Source of the DNA: Desulfatiglans sp.
GTDB lineage: Bacteria; Desulfobacterota; DSM-4660; Desulfatiglandales; HGW-15
Assembly: GCA_012513605.1 (NCBI GenBank)
Contig: JAAZBV010000125.1
Location: 1-35,198 of the forward strand
Reading direction: 5' to 3'
DNA length: 35,198 nt
Position numbers and translations under genes: made by a program. The notes beneath the pieces were generated by a model that was given only the letters and a program-made list of their open reading frames with translations, had not been told where the DNA came from and did not search any database. Position 1 is the first letter of the stretch, and each line of letters starts with the position of its first letter. Of this stretch, positions 25,098-33,410 are shown one piece after another.

Positions 25098-25997
25098 CTA
25101 TCCTTTATAGTGCCGACGCTGACACATCCAGACCTGGTATCCGTTAAAAACAGCCTGCCAGATGATATATGCAACAGGCGCAATTGATGCGAGCGGGTGC
25201 AGGAAGGATTGCGCTATCCAGATGGCCAGAATAGTATTCTTGTGCCCCATTGCCTGCCCGCCTGTTATTCTTTCTCCATACATATTTCCTATCCTGCGGC
25301 CAAGCCAGTATTGAAATATGCAGGCGATTAATGACCCGCCTGCAATAATGATAACCTCTGTATATTTTCCATCATCATAATCCATAAAATAGCTGACTGA
25401 CCGCCCTATCAACACTGCAAAGGCAATAAAATAGAGATAAAATGATATGAAAGGCCTTTTACGAATGCAAATGTGAATCTTTGGAAATATCCTTGCAAGA
25501 GACAACGCCAGGATAAGCGGCACAACAAGCATTGGAAACAGTTGTTTCAATATATAAAACAGAGATTTGATATAGGACAAATCAGCGCTGATACCCAGCA
25601 AAGGAAGCAGAACAGGCAGAAGCAGGGCAACAAGCACATTTCCTATCAGGGTGTAGAGGGTTAACAGTGCCATATTGCCCCCAATCATTGAGAGCACCAC
25701 GGTTGAGGCGATTGCTGTGGGGGCCATTATGCATATCAGCATGGCTTCAGCAGTTGGTACGCTGAATGGCCTGATTATAAGATAGGCAACTATCCCCAGA
25801 AAAATCTGTAATGATATCATGACAAGATGCATAGTGCTGAATCTCATCTCTTTAATGGACATGTTGCAATAGGAAAAAAATATCATCAGAAAGAGCATAC
25901 CGGGCAGTAAAAATGAGATATGGTCAAGAGGCCTGTAACATAATATCCCGATAATAATAGCAAGCGGCGAGACCCATTTTTTGATTTGACTGAACAT
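25098..25997 (-). CDS. BASS-type (bile acid:sodium symporter-like) transporter
   Basis: This 299-residue, strongly hydrophobic protein has about nine transmembrane segments. The segment GGQAMGHKNTILAIWIAQSF and the preceding APTAIASTVVLSMIGGN correspond in position to the crossover helices of the BASS/SBF-like fold. It should import an organic anion with sodium, though drug and metabolite transport is also known in the superfamily. AAAGG stands before its ATG. The SDR downstream may act on the imported compound. The assignment is by fold pattern; the substrate is unknown. It is divergent from the MFS gene, whose promoter lies in the shared gap. Confidence 0.72.
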   Translation of the reverse strand: MFSQIKKWVSPLAIIIGILCYRPLDHISFLLPGMLFLMIFFSYCNMSIKEMRFSTMHLVMISLQIFLGIVAYLIIRPFSVPTAEAMLICIMAPTAIASTVVLSMIGGNMALLTLYTLIGNVLVALLLPVLLPLLGISADLSYIKSLFYILKQLFPMLVVPLILALSLARIFPKIHICIRKRPFISFYLYFIAFAVLIGRSVSYFMDYDDGKYTEVIIIAGGSLIACIFQYWLGRRIGNMYGERITGGQAMGHKNTILAIWIAQSFLHPLASIAPVAYIIWQAVFNGYQVWMCQRRHYKG

Positions 25998-26077
25998 TCT
26001 ATAAACCTTTAATTTAAAAATGGATTCTTCTACTCCAGAGGCTTGATTTGGTCAAAACAAATATCATCTCAGGCAGC

Positions 26078-26106
26078 TTGACATTATAGATCCATTCACT
26101 TAGGAT
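26078..26106 (+). promoter_or_regulatory. Sigma-70-type promoter candidate for the MFS transporter
   Basis: A perfect -35 hexamer, TTGACA, is followed after exactly 17 bases by TAGGAT (four of six matches to TATAAT). It ends 47 bases before the transporter start codon. A nearby dyad, TTGATTTGGTCAA, at about 26043-26055 could be an operator, but this is weak. Confidence 0.5.
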
Positions 26107-26153
26107 TCTGAAAAATTTCAAGACCCAAATAAAATGCAGGATAATAATAGAAT

Positions 26154-27659
26154 ATGGATGCAGAAGCTCAACTGAGTCCCCGAAACAGGGTTTACATTAT
26201 CGGCGCGGTTCTGATCGCGCTATTTTTATGTGCAATGGATGCCCTTATAATGTCTGTTGCCATGCCTACAATTGTGATGGAACTGGGAGGGCTTGAGCTT
26301 TATGCATGGGCATATTCAGGGTTTTCACTTACCAATGCAGTAACCCTGCCAATTATAGGAAAGCTGGCAGACCTTTATGATATAAAAAAGCTCTTTATAA
26401 TCTCCATAGGCTTTTTCATTATCACATCCATTGCAGCAGGCCTTGCGAACAGCATGCTGTTCCTGGTAATAGCAAGGGCCTTACAGGGGTTTGGGGCCGG
26501 TGGAAACATGGCGCTGGTGTATATTGTGCTCTCCGATGTATCCGCACCTGAAAACAGGGCAAAGACCCTTGCGCTCGGCAGCTTTATCTGGGGGATTTCA
26601 AGCGTTGCAGGGCCATCGGTTGGTGGTTTTATTACCACATACATGTCATGGCGCTGGATATTCTTTATTAATGTGCCCATAGGCCTAATATCCTTAACAG
26701 GCATTGCAATCCTGTTTAAAGAGACCCGCCTTAAGAAAAGGGCGGTTAACCTTGACATCAAGGGCGCTATCACACTTTGCGGATGGGTTTTTTGCCTTTT
26801 AACACTGATTCTGTCGGGCGGTGAACAGTTCCCATGGGTCTCGCCCCAATCCATTTTTCTTGCCCTTGTTACCATCATATTCATGGCGGGTTTTCTGATA
26901 TCTGAAAACCGTTCACCTGAACCAATAATAAGCCTGAAATTTTTCAGGTACAGGGAATTTATTCTTGGCAATGGCGCGGCGTTTCTCTCCAGTTTCGGGG
27001 TATTCAGCCTCTTTGCCTATGCCCCGCTCTTTATACAGGGAGCATTGAGAAAAAGCCCTATGGAGGTGGGTTATGCAATGCTTACCATGAGTTTAGCATG
27101 GACAGGCGCGCCAATAATGCTCACAAGGTTCGTGCATGCAATAAATAATAAGGCTGCTATCATTACCGGCGCACTCCTGCTGACTGCTGGCAGCGGTTAT
27201 CTGCTTACATTCGGACCTTCAACAACCATGCTTGAATGCCTTATTGCATTTGTAATAATCGGGCTTGGAATGGGTTTTATCTCAATCTGCACCCTGCTTG
27301 TTGTACAGAATGCCCTGCCCCCCAGAGATCTTGGTGTGGCCACATCATCACAGCAGTTCTTCAGGACGCTTGGCGGGACAATAGGGGTGGCCATAGCCGG
27401 TGCAGTAGCAACTGCAAGCCTTGTTTCAAAACTCAGATCCGCTGGAGATATTATACCTGCGGGCGTATTCAGCCAGGTCTCAGAAAATATAGAAAACATA
27501 TTCAGGTCAGATTTTTTCACACCTCTTTCAGAGGAGATCAAGTTGATCCTTCAGAACGCTGTGGCAGGCAGCATCTCGACAGTCTTCTGGCTCGTTTTCG
27601 GAACAGCTCTACTGGCCCTTGTTTCCGGCCTGCTCATTCGGGAAGGTAAAAAAGATTAG
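26154..27659 (+). CDS. MFS multidrug exporter, DHA2 (EmrB/QacA) family
   Basis: This 501-residue protein has about 14 transmembrane segments, as usual for the DHA2 drug:proton antiporter family. The first helix ends in MDALIMSVAMPTIVMELG, a typical start with the D in TM1. Motif A appears as GKLADLYDIKKL. ALQGFGAGGNMALVYIVLSD contains the R/Q-GxGxG-like segment, and GISSVAGPSVGGFI is motif C of antiporters. It should export amphipathic or toxic compounds with proton entry. It is a single gene, without an EmrA-type adaptor next to it. Only a weak AGGA lies before the ATG. Confidence 0.92.
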   Translation: MDAEAQLSPRNRVYIIGAVLIALFLCAMDALIMSVAMPTIVMELGGLELYAWAYSGFSLTNAVTLPIIGKLADLYDIKKLFIISIGFFIITSIAAGLANSMLFLVIARALQGFGAGGNMALVYIVLSDVSAPENRAKTLALGSFIWGISSVAGPSVGGFITTYMSWRWIFFINVPIGLISLTGIAILFKETRLKKRAVNLDIKGAITLCGWVFCLLTLILSGGEQFPWVSPQSIFLALVTIIFMAGFLISENRSPEPIISLKFFRYREFILGNGAAFLSSFGVFSLFAYAPLFIQGALRKSPMEVGYAMLTMSLAWTGAPIMLTRFVHAINNKAAIITGALLLTAGSGYLLTFGPSTTMLECLIAFVIIGLGMGFISICTLLVVQNALPPRDLGVATSSQQFFRTLGGTIGVAIAGAVATASLVSKLRSAGDIIPAGVFSQVSENIENIFRSDFFTPLSEEIKLILQNAVAGSISTVFWLVFGTALLALVSGLLIREGKKD

Positions 27660-27736
27660 AAATTGGAAAACTGCTACACTTGGTTTCATGCATATTGTTC
27701 AAAAACACAATTTTTACTTGAAACCTCCATATATCT

Positions 27737-27943
27737 ATGCAAATTGGAGTTATCGAAGCCATTTTTCAAAAAGGAAAATACCCCGACAAAGATCTTAGAG
27801 GTTTAAAACAATTCATTGAAGATTTTCCTGTTGCCAGGGGCTTTCTGATTTATGGCGGAACAAAGCAGTTTTATGAAAATAATATAGAGATTATCCCTAT
27901 TGATGACGCAATTGCCAGACTCCATGATATTCTTGATCCGTAA
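27737..27943 (+). pseudogene. C-terminal remnant resembling a DUF4143-type ATPase
   Basis: This 68-codon frame has a stop just upstream and no ribosome-binding site. IEAIFQKGKYPDKDLRGLKQ, then ARGFLIYGG and NIEIIPIDDAIARL, looks like the C-terminal nuclease-like end of AAA-14/DUF4143 ATP-binding proteins, where 'E.K' and 'GL..F' motifs precede a final strand. The N-terminal ATPase part is missing; only short unrelated sequence separates it from the MFS gene. I consider it a relic rather than a functional gene, but a small free protein cannot be excluded. Confidence 0.45.
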
Positions 27944-28150
27944 GGGTTCGAGTGGTCAAGGGTTCCGGAGTTCAAGTGGTTGTTTATTCGTCATTCCCAC
28001 GAAGCCTGTCCCCTAGAAGTCGGGGAGCGGGAATCCATTTTGATTTTAAAACTAAAAACTAATGAATACCCCGATAAATCGGGATATGACGTTGCAATAT
28101 GTTTTTCACTCGAACCCTCGACCCCTCGAATCCTTGAACCCTGATCCTTG
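27944..28150. repeat. Composite repeat: GGGTTCGAG inverted arms around CGTCATTCCC element
   Basis: The left arm (GGGTTCGAGTGGTCAAGGG, 27944-27965) and the right arm (CACTCGAACCCTCGACCCC, 28107-28125, then TCCTTGAACCCTG) are imperfect inverses. Between them lies a CGTCATTCCC...GCGGGAATCC element (27989-28035) and a small CCCGATAAATCGGG hairpin near 28070. Related parts occur at 113-128 and 624-715, so the element is a nested composite of two repeat families. It lies just downstream of the last FtsX permease gene, with low-complexity CTTGCGCCATGCGCC sequence next to it. Confidence 0.6.
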
Positions 28151-28208
28151 TGTCTTATTTTTAAAATCTTGTACCTTGCACCTTGCGCCATGCGCCATGC
28201 GCCTTTTC

Positions 28209-30689
28209 TTATTCATACCTCAACGCCTTAATCGGTTTGCTCCTTGCCACCCGTGTTGTATTCCCCGCTACTGTAAACCATGCGATCACCAGCGCAATAA
28301 ATCCTGAACCCAGACAAATGGGGATCATTAATAATGGATTAAACCTGTATGCAAACCGCTCAAGCCAGCTTTGCATTGCGAATATGGCAATAGGCCATGC
28401 GATAATATTTGCAATCAGCACAGGTTTTGAAAATTGCCATAACAGAAGGCTGACAATGTTTTTTACTCTGGCCCCCATCACCTTGCGCAGACCGATTTCT
28501 TTGGTACGACGTTCCACTGTAAATGAAGCTGAGCCGAACAGCCCCATACAGGCAATAACAATGGCCAGCAGAGAAAAGCTGATAAGTATTTTCTGTTCTG
28601 TTTTTTCCTGCTGGAACTCATGTGCAATCAGTTGGTCTACAAAAACAGTGGAGATCTGAACTTCTCCTAATACTTTTTTACCGACAGATTTAATCTGAGG
28701 CAATATGGACTTGTGAGAACCTTTAAATCGTATTGTAATACCGGAAACCGATTCAGGGTGAAGCAGGTAAACTTCCGCCCTTGGCAAAGTATTTATGCTG
28801 TAAATATGGTTGTCAGCAACAACGCCAATAACAGTGTGGTTTATATTTTTTAGTGTAGATGAATAAAGAACGACACCTATGGCTTCTTCAGCACGGGAAA
28901 ATCCGAGCTGTCTGGCTGCGCTTTCATTTATAATTATATTCCGCTCTATGGATTCATTGGTGATATTTGTTCCATAGGTTGAAGTATCTATGTTCCATTC
29001 AGGCTCAGGGCTGTCACGCTCGATAGAATAATCCCTTCCTGCGATAACAGGGATCTTGTAGGTTTTAAAAAAATCATAGTCAATGCTTTCATCTGCGATT
29101 ACATAATTTGTTTCCGGCTTCCCCTTGCGAATAAAAACCTGGTTAGTTTCGTGTTTCTGGCCTGGCTGAACGTTAGAAGAAGAAACAGATGAAATATCAG
29201 GCAGCTTTAACAGCTCCTGCTTGAAGGATGCAATTTTATCCTGAATGTTATCATTTGAGTCGATCCTGTTTATCACCAACAAATTATCCTTATCGTAACC
29301 GGGATTGCGATTAATGCTGTATTGCCTCTGCGCGAAAATAACGCATGTGGAAATTATAAGCATTATAGAGATAGCGAACTGAAAGATAACAAGCGCTGTT
29401 CTGAGTGTAATTGAACCGCTGGTCTCCTTTGACTGATTCGCCTTAAGGGTGTCTCCGGGTCTGAATCCTGAAAGTATAAACGCCGGGTAAAGACCGCCGT
29501 TTATACCTGTGACAACAAACAGAATCAGTATTGGTACAAATGTGGAAGGAGAAGTGTAATTCAATGTTAAGGGTCTATCTATTATTGACTCAAAAAGCGG
29601 AAGCATTATCTCTACAATCCCTATGGCTAAAATCATTGAGAGCAGTACAATAAAGGTAGATTCTCCGAGGAACTGCACAATTAATTGTTTTCGTTTGGCC
29701 CCCACCATTTTTCTCATGGCAATTTCCCTGGCGCGCTGTGTAGACTTTGCCGTTGTCAGGATAATAAAATTAATGCACCCTATTAAAAGAACAAGGAAAG
29801 ATATAATCGTAAAAGAGATTACTGCCTGCCTGTTGCCTCCAGTTCTCTCAATGTCCCATGGCGAATCAAGGTGCGCATCAGCGAGTTTTTGGAAATCCAT
29901 TGACAGGATATCGCTGGCTTTTAAGGTCTGATCTGATAAAATTCCTGAAATATCAATATTCTTGTCAATAAATGAAGGCATGAGCGGTTTAAGGGATTCA
30001 ATATCAACTCCTTTTTTAACCTTAAAATAAGTGCCGGTGTTAAAATTAAACCAGCCATATGCACCTGCTGGAAGAAGCGTATCATCAAGCAGAGACAATA
30101 AAGGTATGTCAAGTACAGTATTACCGGAGGTGCTGTATACAGCAGTTACCAGGTAATCAGTCCGTAAATCACCAACAACAATTGTTATAACTTTACCAAC
30201 CGGGTCCTGGTTCCCAAAATATCGGATGGCTGTTTCTTCTTTTAATGCAATATTGTTTTTACCGGTGAGTGTATCATCAAGGCTACCTGCAATTACTTTA
30301 AACTGAAACATATTTGGAAAAGAAGAATCAACCAATACAAGTTTGTCATTAAACCTTGAAGTCCCTGTGTCTATGCTCAATTCACCGGAAAACGTTCTGG
30401 CACTCTGCTCTATATTGTCCTTGTAGAATATTTCAAGCAATGGCATCGTTTGTAAAGGAGCATCAGCATCCCTTGAAGCTTTTTTTCCAGGTATTTTCAA
30501 TTGGGTAGTTACCCTGTATATCCTGTCGGAATCTTCCCATTGCCTGTCATAGGAGTATTGATCCCTGACATACAGTGCGATGATAATGCACGCCGCCAGG
30601 CCGATTGCCAGGCCAGCGATATTGATCACACTGTAGAGTTTGTTTTTGATCAGGTTGTTTAAAGCTGTTATGAAGTAGTTTTTTAGCAT
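28209..30689 (-). CDS. Large FtsX-type ABC permease, paralog 1 of 3
   Basis: This 826-residue permease has an N-terminal helix (about 20-42), a large periplasmic MacB_PCD-like domain (about 45-280), and a first FtsX block with TQRAREIAMRKMVGAKRKQL as coupling segment. A second periplasmic domain (about 460-690) precedes a second FtsX block with ERRTKEIGLRKVMGARVKNI. It thus carries two complete permease halves and could work as a monomer. This long type is common in Bacteroidota and present in some Desulfobacterota; substrates are unknown. AGGAG precedes the ATG. It is the last of three tandem copies in transcription order. No ATPase gene is next to it in the window. Confidence 0.9.
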   Translation of the reverse strand: MLKNYFITALNNLIKNKLYSVINIAGLAIGLAACIIIALYVRDQYSYDRQWEDSDRIYRVTTQLKIPGKKASRDADAPLQTMPLLEIFYKDNIEQSARTFSGELSIDTGTSRFNDKLVLVDSSFPNMFQFKVIAGSLDDTLTGKNNIALKEETAIRYFGNQDPVGKVITIVVGDLRTDYLVTAVYSTSGNTVLDIPLLSLLDDTLLPAGAYGWFNFNTGTYFKVKKGVDIESLKPLMPSFIDKNIDISGILSDQTLKASDILSMDFQKLADAHLDSPWDIERTGGNRQAVISFTIISFLVLLIGCINFIILTTAKSTQRAREIAMRKMVGAKRKQLIVQFLGESTFIVLLSMILAIGIVEIMLPLFESIIDRPLTLNYTSPSTFVPILILFVVTGINGGLYPAFILSGFRPGDTLKANQSKETSGSITLRTALVIFQFAISIMLIISTCVIFAQRQYSINRNPGYDKDNLLVINRIDSNDNIQDKIASFKQELLKLPDISSVSSSNVQPGQKHETNQVFIRKGKPETNYVIADESIDYDFFKTYKIPVIAGRDYSIERDSPEPEWNIDTSTYGTNITNESIERNIIINESAARQLGFSRAEEAIGVVLYSSTLKNINHTVIGVVADNHIYSINTLPRAEVYLLHPESVSGITIRFKGSHKSILPQIKSVGKKVLGEVQISTVFVDQLIAHEFQQEKTEQKILISFSLLAIVIACMGLFGSASFTVERRTKEIGLRKVMGARVKNIVSLLLWQFSKPVLIANIIAWPIAIFAMQSWLERFAYRFNPLLMIPICLGSGFIALVIAWFTVAGNTTRVARSKPIKALRYE

Positions 30690-30711
30690 GGGATCTCCTA
30701 TGGGATCGATT

Positions 30712-30805
30712 CAAAATTCAAGGTTCAAAATTTCCGTCGTCGCTAAAGCTATGCCGGACAGGCAAAATTCAAAGTTTCAAGCTTTTAAAACCTTGCGCCC
30801 TGAAC
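30712..30805. repeat. Degenerate TCAAGGTTCAAAA/CCTTGAACC tract
   Basis: The gap between permease paralogs 1 and 2 consists of short GGTTCAA/TTGAACC-like words (CAAAATTCAAGGTTCAAAA, CCCTGAACCC) plus a CGTCGTCGCTAAAGCTATGCC fragment near 30738 that looks like another dispersed repeat. It belongs to the same class as the tracts at 624-715 and 27944-28150. It may contribute to recombination between the tandem permease genes. Confidence 0.45.
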
Positions 30806-30812
30806 CCTTCTT

Positions 30813-33293
30813 TTACTCATACCTCAACGAATGAATCGGGTTTTTCCTTGCCGCACGGGTTGTATTGCCTGCAACTGTTGACCATGCAATAACAAGGGCA
30901 ATCAAACCTGAAACTATGCAAATGGGGATAAGCAGCAGCAGGTTGATCCTGTATGGGAACCTCTCTAACCAGTTTCTCATCACGAATATAGCAACAGGCC
31001 AGGCAATAATATTTGCTATCAACACAGGTTTGGAAAACTGCCACAGGAGCAGGCTGACTATATTTTTTATCCTGGCGCCCATCACTTTTCTCAGACCTAT
31101 CTCCCTGGTGCGTCTTTCTACTGTAAACGCAGCAGACCCGAATAACCCCATACATGCGATAAGAATTGCCAGTATAGAAAAACTGATAAGGACTTTCTGT
31201 TCTGTCTTTTCCTGTTGAAATTCCTGGGCGATAAGCTGATCTACAAAAACAGTTGAAATCTCTTCATCCCCCATCACCTTTTTCCAGACCTCGTTAACCC
31301 CATTTAAGATCTTTTTGGGGGAACTATTAAAACGAACGGTCATAACATTAGCACCATCCGGATCAAGCTGGTATACCTCCGCCCTTGGCAGGGTTCTCAT
31401 ACTGAATATATGATTATCCGCTACAACACCGATAATGGTATAACTGATATTGTTGATGGTGGTCGAGTTGAGCATCTCTCCTACCGCCTCTTCCGGGCTT
31501 GAAAAACCGAATTCCCTTGCCGCGCTCTCATTGATGATCAAGTTTCTTTCAATAAGTTCTTTTGTCTCGTTTCCGCCTATTGTGGTTGTCATCATATCTA
31601 TTTTTGGGTCGGGGATATCACGTTCAATAGAATACTCCCTGCCTGCGACTATGGGTATTCTATATGTCTTAAAATAGTCATAGCCAACACTGGTTGTGGC
31701 CTTAATATATGTTGTTTCAGGATGTCCCGGATGGGTATAGGCAAGGTTGCTCTGCTGCTGCTGGCTGGGTTCCACCTGTGACACACCTGCATTTGTAACA
31801 TCAGGCAGGTTCAACAGCTCCTGCTTGAGCACCTCTATTTTACCTTTAACCTTTTCATTCGCACTTAACCGGGTGATTACCAAAAGATTTTCTTTATTAT
31901 ATCCCGGGTCGCGGTTCATACTGTATCGCATCTGTGTAAAGATCACTCCGGTGGAAACGATCAGAATTACAGAGATGCTGAACTGGAATACCACCAGGAT
32001 ATTCCTTAAAGACATCGATCCACGGGTTTCCTTTGACTGGTTCGCCTTCAGGGTCTCTCCAGGCTTGAATCCGGAAAGGATAAATGCCGGGTACAGACCG
32101 CCGCTGATGCCAACAATGATAAGCAAGGCCAGTAATGGTAGAAAAGTCGAAGGAGAGGTATAATTCAAGGAAAAGGATTTACCCACTATTGCTTCAAAAA
32201 TTGGAAGCATTATTTCGACAACGCCCATGGATAAGATCATGGAAAGAAGTACAATAAATAATGATTCACCCAGAAACTGCGCAATCAACTGCTTTCGTTT
32301 GGCGCCCACAACCTTTCTCATGGCAACTTCTCTTGCCCGTTGTGTAGCCTTTGCGGTAGTAAGAATAGTGAAGTTGATACTACCGATTAACAGCACAAGC
32401 AGTGATATGGCTGCAAACGAGATCACCACTGTCTTGTTACCTCCGGCCCTGTAGACATCCCATGGTGAGTCAAGATGCGCATCTTCCAGTCTTTGAAAAT
32501 CCATAGACACAATATCACTCGACTTGAGTCCGGGGTCGGATATGATTTTAGAAATATCTATATTCCGGTCAATTAATGCAGCAAGAAGCGGTTTCATGGT
32601 TTCGACATCAACACCTTCTTTTAGTTTTACATATGTGCTGCAATTGAAATTAAACCAGTTTTTTATTGATGCAGGGAGTAACGTATCATCAAACAGGGCC
32701 AGCACGGGTAAATCAAGAACAGTATTTCCCGGAATGCGATATACGGCGGTTACCTTGTAGTCATTTTGAATGTTTTCAATGCTCATTGTTATCACTTTGC
32801 CGATGGGGTCCTCTTTTCCAAAATGACGTTTTGAAATCTCCTCGCTCAATGCAACATTGTTTATGCTTGTGAGGGTCTCTTCCAGACTGCCTGCAATGGT
32901 TTCGAGCTTGAATATATCGATAAATGCCCGGTCAATATCTGCAACCCTGCCTTTAAATTTGTCGGTTCCAATATCAATCGTCATTTCTCCAGCAAAGACA
33001 CGGGCGCTTTTTTCAATTTTGTCTTTAAAATATTCTGAAAGCACCTGCATTGCAGGAAGGGGTGATGTTGAAAACTCTGCGCGTGGTTTACCGGGCAGTG
33101 TTGCAGAGAAATTAACCCTGTGTATCCTTTCTGAATCCTTCCATTGTTTGTCATAGGAATACTGATCTTTAACATAAAGCGCAATAACAAGACATGCTGA
33201 AATACCGATGGCAAGACCGGCTATGTTGATTACACTGTAAAGTTTGTTTTTGATCAGGTTGTTTAAAGCTGTTATGAAATAGTTTTTTAGCAT
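30813..33293 (-). CDS. Large FtsX-type ABC permease, paralog 2 of 3
   Basis: This 826-residue permease has the same length and plan as its downstream paralog. The first 29 residues (MLKNYFITALNNLIKNK...) are identical in both and encoded by almost identical DNA. Both FtsX coupling segments are conserved (TQRAREVAMRKVVGAKRKQL and ERRTREIGLRKVMGARIKNI), whereas the periplasmic stretches differ clearly, for example IERDIPDPKIDMMTT versus IERDSPEPEWNIDTS. This pattern suggests a shared ATPase and membrane mechanism with different extracytoplasmic ligands. AAGGAG precedes the ATG. The gap to the next gene is about 120 bases. Confidence 0.9.
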   Translation of the reverse strand: MLKNYFITALNNLIKNKLYSVINIAGLAIGISACLVIALYVKDQYSYDKQWKDSERIHRVNFSATLPGKPRAEFSTSPLPAMQVLSEYFKDKIEKSARVFAGEMTIDIGTDKFKGRVADIDRAFIDIFKLETIAGSLEETLTSINNVALSEEISKRHFGKEDPIGKVITMSIENIQNDYKVTAVYRIPGNTVLDLPVLALFDDTLLPASIKNWFNFNCSTYVKLKEGVDVETMKPLLAALIDRNIDISKIISDPGLKSSDIVSMDFQRLEDAHLDSPWDVYRAGGNKTVVISFAAISLLVLLIGSINFTILTTAKATQRAREVAMRKVVGAKRKQLIAQFLGESLFIVLLSMILSMGVVEIMLPIFEAIVGKSFSLNYTSPSTFLPLLALLIIVGISGGLYPAFILSGFKPGETLKANQSKETRGSMSLRNILVVFQFSISVILIVSTGVIFTQMRYSMNRDPGYNKENLLVITRLSANEKVKGKIEVLKQELLNLPDVTNAGVSQVEPSQQQQSNLAYTHPGHPETTYIKATTSVGYDYFKTYRIPIVAGREYSIERDIPDPKIDMMTTTIGGNETKELIERNLIINESAAREFGFSSPEEAVGEMLNSTTINNISYTIIGVVADNHIFSMRTLPRAEVYQLDPDGANVMTVRFNSSPKKILNGVNEVWKKVMGDEEISTVFVDQLIAQEFQQEKTEQKVLISFSILAILIACMGLFGSAAFTVERRTREIGLRKVMGARIKNIVSLLLWQFSKPVLIANIIAWPVAIFVMRNWLERFPYRINLLLLIPICIVSGLIALVIAWSTVAGNTTRAARKNPIHSLRYE

Positions 33294-33332
33294 TTTTTGC
33301 TCCTTGAAAAAAATTCGAGGATGACGATATTT

Positions 33333-33362
33333 TGTAGGGGCGAAAAATTTTTCGCCCCTACA
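33333..33362. repeat. 30-bp perfect palindrome (TGTAGGGGCGAAAAA type)
   Basis: TGTAGGGGCGAAAAA is followed directly by its exact reverse complement. It has the same length and end sequence as the palindrome at 19800-19829, with mainly A/G changes between them. It lies between permease paralogs 2 and 3 and is followed by a CCTTGAACCTCAAACC tract (33371-33404). Confidence 0.75.
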
Positions 33363-33410
33363 TCGGTATTCAAACCTTGAACCTCAAACCTGGAACCTTG
33401 AATCTTGTTT

